Part shown: piece after piece, positions 34,731 to 44,973 of the stretch
Layout: each line of letters opens with the position of its first letter
Numbering within the stretch: the first letter of the stretch is position 1
Origin: Chimonanthus salicifolius
Lineage: Eukaryota; Streptophyta; Magnoliopsida; Laurales; Calycanthaceae
Length of the DNA stretch: 64,000 nucleotides
NCBI GenBank assembly: GCA_013350335.1
Contig: CM023542.1
Coordinates: forward strand, 8,046,025 to 8,110,024
Direction of reading: 5' to 3'
Made by a program: the position numbers and the translations under genes
The notes under the pieces: generated by a model
What the model was told of the DNA's origin: nothing
What the model saw: only the letters and a program-made list of their open reading frames with translations
Database searches by the model: none

Positions 34731-37700
34731 AGAGATGACTGAATTTTTATTGCGAAATAATTATCAGACACAACAGAAGAGACCAGTAAGTGACTGCCTT
34801 TAAAACAGTACATACTTTTTTTTTTATGATCGAAGGTGTCCAGGTGTCTTGCCCGACTAGTCCTTCGGGGCATGTACACACCTCTCTACACACACATGCC
34901 GGTTTCAAGCTGTAGGACCTGACATACTGTTAAAGATACATCCATAAAAATCTGTCTGTTTAAAGATCAAGACAGAGATTTCCAACTTCCATTAAGCTGA
35001 CATGTCTGTAAAAGAATTAGCTGCCACTGGCCGTTGAGTGAGATTAGATCTGATCCTCTGAATGAGAGCATCTCCTCTCCAGTCAAATGAACTAGAATAC
35101 TGCCAAAGGGACCATTTTCTGAAGGATTTGGCTTCTCTTTGGGAAAGGATCCAAACCCCAAACAGAAATGAGGGCCGAAAGAGTAGAGAGCAGCACCCAA
35201 GTCACAGAGAAAAAGAATAAGAAATGAAACCAAATGGGAAGCACAAAAGGACAATGCATGAACAGGAGCTCTGATGGTTTCCTCGTTTCTCCAACAAAGA
35301 TAACACACATTTGGGTTATGAAAACCCCTCAATTTAAGGTTATCCGATGTCAAAACTTTATTTAGAAAGGCTAACCAATGATAACTTTTAACCTTGGATG
35401 GGACAGCTGGTTTCCAAATGGCTTTAAAGGTGGAAAGAATGTAATGGGTGAAGGTTTAAGAAAAAGAGAACAAAGATTTACACAAAAAGATCCCATTGAG
35501 TTCCTTCTCCCACACCCTTTGTCTTCATGCCCATCCTCTGGATAAAACCTATTCAAAGATGAATTAGCTCTTTAAAAGAAGATATCTAATGATCTATAAG
35601 ATTCCTTCTAAACATAAGAGCCCAAACTTTTCTTTCCCCCACCACCTCAACTATCACCTTGATGTATTTATTTTTTTATTTGAGAAACTAAACCATTAGA
35701 GAACCAACTCCCGCCCCCACCCCACAAAAAGAAAAAACCAACAGCTTATCTCCCAAAAACTTTATTGCTACATTTGAGTTTAATGAAGTTAAATCAATGC
35801 CAAATCTCCAAGTTAGGAACAACCTGAGACTTCTACTCCACCTCAGGTGTACAAAGAAGGTGACTCTGCTTCTCAAGAAAAGGAAAACACTTTCTTTAGG
35901 GAGCATAAAAAATCATGGTGGTTTCTGACGAAGTGGCTAATCCTACTGAGCAAGCTCTTACCCCCAATAACTTTATCAGGCTTGCATGTATGCAGGCACA
36001 CACACACATCACTGACCACTTGCAAACTAGAGTGCACAGGTATCATGTGCAAGCTTTTTGTGGGCCCCACTTGAGCTCATGTGAAGGGGTTGTTTTGAAA
36101 AGTCTATGCTTGATCATGGGGCCTACTAAAATAACCTTGACTGGATCACAGAAGACACGTATTTGAAGGCCACAGTTTTGATTACTTCAAATATAAATAG
36201 TGTAGATCCCCTAAGAAATGTTTCATGTGATTACTTCAAATATAAATAGTGTAGATCCTCTAAGAAATGGTGGTAACTGATCCTTCTTATGTGCGCACGT
36301 GTCTGTATGTGATTTTTGCATCCATATGAGTATGACATGTAGGGCAATGAAATAATTTTCTTTATAAGGAAAGTAGAAAAAATTCTACTTATTCATATTC
36401 TGTGGTGGGGGTAATGCAGCTCTTTAATCCAGCTGCAAAATGAATCACTGACTAAAACATGAATTATGGGACTAAACCTTGGTGGATGAGAAACGGGGAA
36501 TGCAAGCTGCCTGATGCCCCCACTTTGATACATGATATATGTAAGTCTATGATTAGTGGTCCAAAGTGTGGACATTACTGATCCATTGAGGATTGAATTT
36601 CTCCAACTCTATTCAAATTTGAATAGGGCAGAAATCATTCTTTTTGCCTTTCTAATTCTACTCATTTCTTAACATGTATATGTAGAGCAGCATTGAGGAG
36701 TTGTAAAATCTTCTGAGTGATCTCTAACTAATCATCTAGTATAAGGTTCATTGCAGCAAATGCATGGATCACTGAATAGTAATGTCAATATTTGAAAAAA
36801 AAGGGGGGAAAAAGACAGTGGTAATGTATCTAAATTCTCTTATTCTTTGGGAACAGTTCCAATCTAATTTCCCCCAAAAAACCAATAAATAAAACTCACC
36901 AAGTGAGTAGTGCTTTTACTTCGCTTGCGTTCATGTTTCTCTGAAGACTTCATTCCTGGGATCCAAGCAACATGACTACAAGAATTAGCTACTTAGCATA
37001 AAGTACATAAGAAAAGAAGAATAGACTATTGACATCATATAATGTACCAAAAAAGTAAATGAACAATCTACTCCCACAATCAAATGACAGTAATTACTCT
37101 CGACCACTAAAGAATTCTTCTTTCCATCAATGTAAGCAAGTGAATCAATTAGAATGCACAAAATAATGTATGAATATACTCATAAAATGTCACTCACAGG
37201 AGTTGACTGCTTATCATGAAATATCTAAGTTGTGTTTGGATGAGGAGAACTTAAAAGTGGAAGCTTCTCAATTTATGCTGCAGGTAGAGAACGTAAAAAT
37301 GGGAATTCCACTTAACCTGCTCAATGAAAAACTGGAGAGGCAATTTGTAGAACTTGACTTCAATAGGAGAGACTGAGAGAGAACCAAAAGTGAGAGAAAA
37401 CCTGAGTTCTCCTCGAATGGCCTCATCCAAACAAGGTCAGTTGCAGTTCCCTAGAGAACTTGAAATTCTCCTCGTCCAAACACAATCATGGCATTACTTC
37501 ATACAGTTTACAATACTATCCGAATTATGATAACTAAATATTTATAAATGGAAAATACCAAGACCAATCATAACATTAGAAATCTAAAACTGAAAAATAT
37601 GCATTGAGTGCTGGTATAGAAATTCATCAAAAGGCTTAGAGCATTGTTCAACAATGTGAACTAAGTAAATCAATTAAAATCTCGAAACATAATTTCAGCA

Positions 37701-38384
37701 ACAACAAAGAAGGAACTGAAAGATAAAGCCGTAGGTAATGAAGTTAATGAAACAAAAAACCGAATAAAACATAGGAGATTTCTGGGCACTCAAAAAGAAG
37801 CACTGAGTTGCGTTTTTTTTTTGGGTAAAAAAAATCCCAACCTTTGTCGTCATGATTTCTGGTATGTTTGTGTGACTTCTTGCTTTTCTCTTTTTCTTTT
37901 TTCCTCTTCTTCTTCTCGCTCTTTCTCTCCCTGTCGTCTCTCGTTCTGTGCCTCTTGCTTTTCCCCTCGTCTGCAACAAAACCCAGGTGTAAGAGGGGGA
38001 GAGACAGAGATAGAACCCAATAAGAAACTTGGGGATTGGGTGCCTCTCCAAAGACAGAAATAAGGAAACGTTGTAGAAGGAGAACAAAATCTTTGTAATT
38101 TCGACTTTTTTTGGAGAGAGGACCCAACATGAAATCGGGCGAGATGGGTCTCTCTCACCAGATAGGAATAAAGAAGAGTGCTGTAAAAAAGTGACAAAAA
38201 CTTGTCTTTTCCATTTCAGTGGACAGGAATAAGAAGAACTGCTTTAGAAGAGGTGATAAAATCTTGTATTTTCCATTTCACAAGGAGGGGGGGAAGGGGT
38301 TTGGATTTGGAAGAGGAGATGGAAAGAACCATGTGAGATGGAAGGAGAGCGTCTCTTTTTCGATTTTTCCTCGCCACTTCCCAT
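32598..38384 (-). CDS. SCI1: SCI1-like protein (style cell-cycle inhibitor 1 family)
   Basis: Small basic nuclear protein. The founding tobacco member restrains cell division in the style; other members are broadly conserved and uncharacterised. Minus-strand exons are 38384-38330, 37970-37842, 36955-36900 and 32840-32598, 160 aa in all. The frame joins cleanly at every GT-AG junction. The ATG (AAAATGGGAAG) is followed by MGSGEEKSKKRRSPSISH. Exon 2 is a Lys/Arg/Glu-rich tract (KSEKKKRKKEKEKSKK), probably nuclear localising. Exon 4 has the family domain, residues 81-160: DFKELSNDDYYSKNNEFSTW, GIFFSDLSSEEARKLFSRFV, RYYEGITSGPRTAHNWKIAH. The donors after exon 1 (G/GTTCTT) and exon 2 (G/GTTGGG) are weak. 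Intron 3 is ~4.06 kb and full of repeats. Confidence is high for exon 4 and the family, lower for exon 1. Confidence 0.85.
32958..33129 (-). mobile_element. SINE in an SCI1 intron, with 19-bp target duplication
   Basis: The 172-bp unit is flanked by the perfect direct repeat TCTTCATCAATCTATAACT at 32939-32957 and 33130-33148. On the minus strand it begins ACCTCTAGCACAACTGGTG (A box in TAGCACAACTGG), has the B box GGGTTCAAGTCCC, and ends in a GATGATGATG tail. This is a textbook tRNA-derived SINE, similar in layout to plant Au-type SINEs. The intact duplication suggests a fairly recent insertion. Confidence 0.9.
34446..34728. repeat. two tandem copies of a 133-bp unit ending in (CT)n
   Basis: CCAATTGATAATAAGAAAGG starts at 34446 and again at 34579. 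The 133-bp copies differ by only a few bases and each ends in a CT run (18 and ~30 bases). It lies within intron 3 of the SCI1-like gene. The CT runs probably mediated the duplication. Confidence 0.9.
34960..35560 (-). pseudogene. LINE fragment: zinc-binding RVT (zf-RVT) region
   Basis: The minus strand encodes FKAIWKPAVPSKVKSYHWLA, then FLNKVLTSDNLKLRGFHNPN, then VCYLCWRNEETI. After a frame change it continues MHCPFVLPIWFHF. This is the zf-RVT domain downstream of plant LINE reverse transcriptases (WK-VPSKV-F-WLA, CxxC-NEETIDHLF-HCPF). The frameshift and truncation show it is dead. It lies in an intron, same strand as the gene. Confidence 0.85.
36181..36270. repeat. two tandem copies of a 49-bp unit
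   Basis: ATTACTTCAAATATAAATAG occurs at 36181 and at 36230. The copies are near identical over ~43 bp. It lies in intron 3 of the SCI1-like gene. Confidence 0.85.
37230..37485. mobile_element. MITE in intron 2 of the SCI1-like gene, ~256 bp
   Basis: The left end TTGTGTTTGGATGAGGAGAA is matched by the inverted right end (TTCTCCTCGTCCAAACACAA). A second inverted copy of the motif (CCTCATCCAAACAAGG) lies inside at ~37420. No coding. I could not identify a clear target duplication. Confidence 0.75.
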
Positions 38385-38413
38385 TTTTTGTGAAGTTGCA
38401 GAAGAAAAAATCC

Positions 38414-38434
38414 CCTCTCTCTCTCTCTCTCTCT
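38414..38434. repeat. (CT)n run in the SCI1 leader
   Basis: About ten CT units, transcribed as GA repeats 30-50 bases before the SCI1 start codon. GA/CT tracts are common in plant leaders and core promoters. Confidence 0.8.
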
Positions 38435-38494
38435 CAAATTTTAACGGAAGATCGCATTTGCAATGAAACGGCGGGTGTACATGTTCTGTCCTCA

Positions 38495-38504
38495 GTTTTT
38501 ATAT
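38495..38504 (-). promoter_or_regulatory. probable TATA box of the SCI1-like gene
   Basis: AATATAAAAA on the minus strand, about 110 bp before the start codon. It leaves a leader of roughly 80 bases. Only ~38 bp separate it from the edge of the LTR element at 38543. Confidence 0.5.
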
Positions 38505-39144
38505 TATTTCATAATAAATGAAAAAAGTAAAAAAAAAAAAAATGTAAACCCCCAAATTCAGATGTGGGCCCGGAACGCGACAATTTTTTTTTTTTTTTAA
38601 ATAATAAACTCTAATCACCCAACGTCATAACTGGGCTGGATCTTCAAGTTTACCAAAACCCGATCTTAGAAAATGTCATACATGCTTTTCACACAAGGAC
38701 TCAAAGATATACCATATGTCCCCATATACAACCCATATCACATCACGAATATTTTCATTTGTCTCATCAGCGTTACGCACGAAAACATAGTGGATATAAT
38801 GTATACGACATTAAAACTTACAGACATAAGTTTCTTATGCCATATAAGACATATTTATTACAAATATTCAAACATATTTAAGCAAGCAAATGGTTTCCAC
38901 GTGCGGAAAACCTTAGGAACTTCTAAGTTCCGACTTTTAACGAGGCACCACTGGTCCCTCCAATCCCTCCTCTGGTTCAGATCCTGCATTGTAAGGGACG
39001 TGAGCAACAACCCAGTGGGGAGAACTCACCATAAAATCCAATGATTGTAATGCAACAATGCATGTCATAGAAAGACATGTTATTAGCATATCCCATTTTC
39101 ACCCTAGGATCACCTTCTAAGGTTTTTATTCAGATTGTATTGTT

Positions 39145-39200
39145 AACACCGGGGTCGGTCCCCAGCCATGTTACAACACTGGGGTCAACCCCCCATTTAA
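39145..39200. repeat. short imperfect repeat in the type A unit
   Basis: ACACCGGGGTCGGTCCCC is followed by ACACTGGGGTCAACCCCC, about 30 bp apart. The position is comparable to the larger arrays in the other LTR units. Confidence 0.6.
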
Positions 39201-40189
39201 AGTTCCAACCAGAACTAATATTAATTCCTCCACGGAAATAATATAGCAACTTGCAAGTGCATAAGTCTCTACGACCCGGTCTACTAGCCTATCCAACACC
39301 AACGGCTGATGGCGATCGACCACAGCCTACTAACACGTCAAACCCAACGGTTCACAACCGTTGTTCGGCTAATTTCAGCAATTATATCCCAACGGCAAAT
39401 ATCAAACTTTACAAAATTATTATCTTCCACAGATTTAACTTATGAACATAATTATCACATGCAAATGTCAAATGCATGATAATGCATGATTTCCAGTGCT
39501 CTCCTTACACATGAACTTATTCTGAGAGAACCACCATATTTCAGCCTTACCATTTGGTGTATCCAATACCAATACAAGAGATCAATAAAATAATCAATAT
39601 CACACAACATATAAAACTGGATTTAATAACACGAATGCCTTCACCCAGTTTTTACCCGACAATTTCCAGACACTCCATGGGTCCATACTACGTTAGAGGC
39701 TACAAGTCCTCGACTCCTCGACACCATTTTAACGCGTACGTTCTAAAAAGTTAGAACATTTACATCCCTTACATGTAGGCAGTGTCAGGTCTCGTATTCT
39801 GGACCTATATAGTCTTTTCCATCTTTAATTGACCATGGGTCCCATTTCAGTTTGGTGATAGTGGGTTTAACATATAACACAATACAAGTGTTGGTTCGAG
39901 TCTCCTCACCTTCTCCGATTGAGTTTTTCACAGAAAATCTGTAAGATAGAGTAAAATGTATAAATTTTCTATTTATCAGTATATACACATAATAATTTCC
40001 CAAACCCCGTGCTATTTTTCTAGAAAACATGATATGTGTAATGAGTCACCTAGGCTCTTTCTACTCCTTTAAATTATGTCAGAAAGTTAGTTGTTCTAAT
40101 AGCCCAAATTTTCAAATCAACATATGTTTGGCATTTATTGATTTTAATTTGAATTTTGACATGATGGAATACCAAATGGATCAAAAGTT

Positions 40190-40600
40190 GGGACAAGGGT
40201 CCAAGAATGGCCCAATTGGGTCATGGATTGGATAAAATTCATTTAATGGGTCAATGAGGACTAATCGGGTCAAGGATGGTCAAAGTGGGCCCGATAGCCA
40301 TGTGGGGCCCAATGGATCAAAAATCGGTTCCAACCCTAAAGTAAGTGGGTAAAGAGGGAATCTAATTGGGCCATGGGCCCAATGATTACCCAATAGACCA
40401 TGAATTAGAATTAATTCATTTAATTGGTCAATGGTAAATAATTGGGTCAACTAGCCATATGGGACCCAATGGGCCAAGGTAGGTAAGCCCTAAAATAAAT
40501 GGGAAAGACAAAAATATAATTGGGCCATGGACCCAATGGTGATCCAATTAAGATAAATTAAATAGATTAAATAATTATAAAACTAACTAAGTTAAGATGT
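40190..40600. repeat. degenerate ~165-180-bp direct repeats in the type B unit
   Basis: The block CCCAATTGGGTCATGGATT...CATTTAATGGGTCAATG...CCATGTGGGGCCCAATGG recurs as GGGCCATGGGCCCAATG...CATTTAATTGGTCAATGG...CATATGGGACCCAATGGG. A third partial copy follows. Confidence 0.65.
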
Positions 40601-41506
40601 ATCAAGATTAAGTAATATGGCCAAATGGGGCCCACCTCCACCTCACCTATTGAGGTGGCGTGTAGACCCAAGAGTAGTGGGGCTGACCACCATGGTTGAC
40701 TCATGGGTGGATCTTAGAAGGAATTTAATGGGATTAAATTAAGTGGGAAGTGATTAATTAAATTAACCAAGGGATCAAGGTGATCTAAGTTAATTAACCT
40801 AAGATTAAAATGGTCAAATGGTTAAAACCACTCCAACAAACACAAACCACTTCAAGAAAACACAAATTAAAACCATGGACATTAATGCCATGTTGGTTGG
40901 TGGGGGAATTAATGTGGAGTATAACCTAAACTAACCAAAAGATGAGATCTCATCTCATTTCACTCATCTTCATCTTCTCCACTCTCAAAAAACGTCCCAT
41001 GCACTAAGGAAAAGAGAAGAAAACTTAGAAGAGAAACTTAGAAAGAGAAGAGAAGAAAAGAGAAGAGAAGGCAAGCCTTGGGCCACCAAGACCTTTGAAG
41101 ATCTCTCCCTCATCTCCATACTCTCTTTATCTCTTAACCTAACCTCATCTACCTTAGCCGATCCAAGCATGTCCAACCATTGATCAAGCACATCTAGCCG
41201 ATCAATCAAGGAGAGGAAGAAGAGAAGAGGCTAAGGAAATCAAGAGGAGAAAGAAAGACCGGAGGAGTCGTTGGATCGTAAGTATGTTCTAAACAAGAAA
41301 TTTAAATTTTTAGGGTTTTAAGTTTTGGAATCCATTTCCTTAGATTGGATGGTGGCCAAACCATCATTGGCTTTGAATTTAAAAATCCATCCAATGGTAG
41401 GATAAGGAATGGATAAAATGGAGGAATGGATTAAGTATGAAAAAAATGGATTAGGGATGTTAAGTATTTAAAATAATTTTTATGGATTTGTGAGGAAATT
41501 TTGGGC

Positions 41507-42776
41507 CATAGGGTTCGGCCATGTAGTATGGCCGAACCCCATGGTGGGTGATTAGAAGATGTATGCAATTAATTAAGGTTTTGTAAGTAGGAAAAATGGT
41601 TTAGGGTTTTTAAGTACAAAAAATGATTAATGGTTTTTATGAAGATCTTAAAGTTGGTGATAGATAGTAATCTTAATGGATGAAAAATGATAGAAATTAA
41701 TGGAGGAAATAATAGTTGCAAATGGATTTCCAAAGTGTATGACATAAGTTTTAAATGGACCAAATGAATGATATTATTGATTTTAAATGAAATTTTTAAC
41801 AAAGAAAAATCATGGACAAATATTCATAGAACTTTGGTCTTAAATGGCTCTAAGAAAGGTGGGCCATGAACCATGGGTTTGGCCATGGTGTATGGCCGAA
41901 CCCTATGATAATGGTTTGGGATTTCTAGGCATGGAAAATGATGTAGAGGAATGAAAATTTGAATAGATTGGTAAGTATGGTATATAGTATTTTTTTTTGA
42001 TAGAAATGAGGATTTAGATGGACGATTTAATCTTCATTGGAAGTATGTTAAAATGGGTAAATGAAACCAAGAAAAGAAAAATGGAGAAAGAAACATCATG
42101 GGTTCGGCCATGGTGTATGGCCGAACCCATGACCCAATTTTAGATAAATTTTGGTCTAAGCTTAATCTATGTATTAATGGTTAGGAAGTTTTTTTTTAAA
42201 AGGGCCAAAATGAATGAAGGTTAGTGATTTTAAAATAGATTAATTTGGGACAAAACATTAGTCTTTGAAAATGGCATCCATAAAGGTGAACCCTAGGGTG
42301 GTGATTAGTGGTTTTAATAAATGGAAAATGATGTAGAAGAATGCTAGATTTTAATGGATTTATGAAAATGAGATGTGAGGTTTTAAATGGGATGAGAATG
42401 GGGACTTAAATGAATAAATTAAAATTCATTGGTGATAGGATTTAAATGAGACAAAATGGACCCAAAAGAAGGGAGATAGGGTACCATGGGTTCGGCCATG
42501 GTGTATGGCTGAACCCATGATCTCTTTGTGGGCCACCTTTAGGGCCAAATGTGAAAGGACATATGGGATTAAATATTTTTCAAAATTAAATAATAGGTGG
42601 CTGATTTTATGATACTAGGTCATGATTAAATGGATCTAAGTATGAATAAATTGTTGGACTTAGAACGTACATAAATGGATGGATGATTGAACCATGGGAA
42701 AGGAATGGCAAAACGGTAAATAAGTGCCACATTGAAAAACCATAGGTTCGGCCATAGTACATGGCCGAACCCTATG
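41507..42776. repeat. five dispersed copies of a GGGTTCGGCCAT hairpin
   Basis: Near-identical inverted repeats are at 41507-41543, 41873-41905, 42097-42131, 42485-42519 and 42741-42776. The best (42097) is a perfect 15-bp stem CATGGGTTCGGCCAT with a 5-base loop GGTGT. The others differ by one or two bases, mostly compensated or G:U. The spacing is 224-388 bp and the sequence between copies is not itself repeated. Confidence 0.9.
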
Positions 42777-43376
42777 TGGATTGAACATGGAATTGGATAT
42801 ATTAGAAGGACATTATGAATGATTAAAAGAAACGTATAGATGCTGCGTTTTAGGCTCGCTCAATGTAATATTTGAAATGGCCAAAAATCGGATTTATAGA
42901 TGTGTTTTAACCAAATGGATAATGGGCTAAGTTAAGGACCGATTTTTGATAAACTTGTAAAGGATCATTGAATGGATCTAGGGTTATGATCAGATAGGAA
43001 CTTAATCATGGATAACATATGGACTAATTCGGTAAATGTAATAAGGTATCGAGACGTCGCAAACGGTACGCGATCGGCGACCGGATCATCGAACGGAAAA
43101 CGTAACGGAACGTTACACGGTATTCGGTAGGATTCCTACCTTTTTGTAAGCGATGGATATGTGATAGTATTTTAAATTATTTTGATTTGGCTTATGATGG
43201 ATTTATGATTATGATTTATCTTATGATGAGTTTTAAGTTATGAATCATATGGATTATATTTTAATATTATGCATTATATGGCTATGTATAATATGTTAAG
43301 TATATGGATTACATATATATTACATAGCATAATGCACTTACATCTCATGCATAGCATGGGCAGGAAAATAATGAAA

Positions 43377-43545
43377 CCGGAGTCCATGCTCCGTCGGGGC
43401 GATCGAGAATCAGACATGGGGATAGCCTGAGGGATATGACCGGAGTCCATGCTCTGTCAGGGCGACCGAGAATCAAACATGCTGATAGTTCGATAACCGG
43501 AGTCTATGCTCCGTCGGGGCGACCGAGAAGCAAACATGGGGACAA
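43377..43545. repeat. three tandem copies of a ~60-bp unit
   Basis: CCGGAGTCCATGCTCCGTCG starts at 43377, 43440 and 43497. Each copy continues with GGGCGACCGAGAATCAAACATG. Copies are ~57-63 bp with small indels. It lies within the type B LTR unit. Confidence 0.9.
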
Positions 43546-44283
43546 TACATTGTATGATCATACGGATGATGGGTGGGACACATGACATAGGCACCCATGA
43601 CATAGCATTCATTACATGCTTATTTTTTTATATATTTTATTGTATCGGTATGCGTGTTATCACTAATCCATGTGCTAGCCCTACTCGGAGTCCTACTGGG
43701 CGCGTTGACTAACGCCCTACTTCTACCCTAGCTGATAACGCAGGAGAGGCAGGAAACGGTGGACATGCTGGAGCCCAAGCTTAGGAGCTTGGGAAGCGCA
43801 TTCTTAGTTTATTTAAATTTACATTTTGGAGATGTAATTTTAAAGTAACTTAGCTTGTCGGATTGTATAAATTTACATTTCTTGCGTTGGTTTGGACTTT
43901 AGATATGGACGATTATATTTTGTGATATAAATATGAATCATAGGGGCATTTTGGTAATTCAATGTTGTACATTCCCTTCTATCTAAAAACCGGTAGGATA
44001 GACTCTATTATCATGTTCCGCAATGATTATAATCCGCGAGCTTACTTCCTACGCATGAACCATTCTCGTGGACTTAGTTCTGCGTACGCGTGGGGTTGGC
44101 CAGTTAAGAGTCGGGCTTTAGAAGCTCGGACTTAACTCGCGTTGTGGCGTCCGCGCCCTCTCTCACTCTTCTATTTCAAAATAAAATAAAATATATAGAC
44201 TCTGATTTTCGAAAAAAGGGTGAAAAAGGGCGGGGCGTTATAGTTATCAGTCATCCAAAACATTACAATAAAATGAAAAATAT

Positions 44284-44475
44284 AAAGTACTCAGTGCATT
44301 CTCTCGTATTGTCTTCTGGAGAAAGGACCATGGAGATGTATTGTGAGAGGCCCAGAGGGTACAGTGACAGTAAAGTAAATAAAAGTACTCAGTGCCCTAT
44401 CCTCGTATTGTCTTCTGGAAGAAGGACCATGGAGACGTATTGAGAATTTGGCCCAAAGGGTACAGTACAGGAATT
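44284..44475. repeat. two tandem copies of a 98-bp unit in the type A LTR
   Basis: AAAGTACTCAGTGC begins at 44284 and 44382. Both copies contain CTCGTATTGTCTTCTGG and AGGACCATGGAGA. Similar words (TATTGTCTTCTAGG, GGTTGTCTTCTGG) form a pair in the second type A copy at 60558-60635, so this duplicated box is part of the family. Confidence 0.8.
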
Positions 44476-44963
44476 TAAACACACAAGGCGGAAAAATAAA
44501 CACACAATAGTCAGTTGGGGTTAATCTTTTCCCTGATTTTATTTAGGGTTAAAAAATATATTTTGAATGTAAAATAATACAAATCTTGAGGGTAAAATTT
44601 AAATTTTAAGAGGAAATCTATTTTTCCTCCATTTAAAAAAAATCTCATTTTTTTAAATCCCAATACTAAGGTATTTTACTCCTAGCTTACTATGGAGTTA
44701 ATAAAAATAAGAATAGAATTATTTCGATACCTTGGGTGCAAAATTCTGTATAAGATTGACTAAATTTGAAAACCCTTAAAAGAATGCGGGAAACCCGAAT
44801 ATTCGACTCCTGCTGGTATGGCCAAAGTAAGAGAAAGAAGAGGAAAGAAAAGAAAAATAAGAGAGAGAGTGCTTGCTGTTTTTGAAAGAGAGAGAGCAAA
44901 ACGGCAGAAAACTTTGAGGAGTTTTTTTTTTTTTTTACGTTCTGGCTTCTTCGCCGATTACAC

Positions 44964-44973
44964 CTATTTATAG
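44964..44973 (-). promoter_or_regulatory. TATA box of the type A LTR
   Basis: CTATTTATAG, read on the minus strand as CTATAAATAG, lies about 1.08 kb into the LTR. A strongly pyrimidine-rich stretch follows at a typical transcription-start distance. Confidence 0.6.

Larger units (their letters stand above)
39783..44242 (+). mobile_element. second LTR-type unit ('type B'), ~4.46 kb, nested
   Basis: It starts TGTCAGGTCTCGTATTCTGG and ends AAAGGGCGGGGCGTTATA, the inverse of TATAACGCCCCGCCC. The ends are therefore the TG...CA type with an extended inverted repeat (last bases mutated). A pyrimidine-rich leader (TCATCTTCATCTTCTCCACTC, 40962-40982) follows TATAAC at 40920, suggesting plus-sense transcription. 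Contents in order: ~180-bp degenerate repeats (40190-40600), the leader, five hairpins (41507-42776), a 60-bp tandem array (43377-43545) and a GC-rich end. No coding domains. The flanking type A sequence resumes at 44243. No target duplication was found. Confidence 0.65.

Noticed and set aside
37744..38197. Alternative SCI1 starts in the open frames upstream of exon 2
   Set aside because: These read hydrophobic sequence unlike the family. Exon 1 at 38330-38384 gives the expected basic MGS- start and the correct phase.
39783..44242. Full-length coding retrotransposon in the nested block
   Set aside because: No gag, protease, reverse transcriptase, RNase H or integrase motif is found in any frame; only LTR-like sequence is present.
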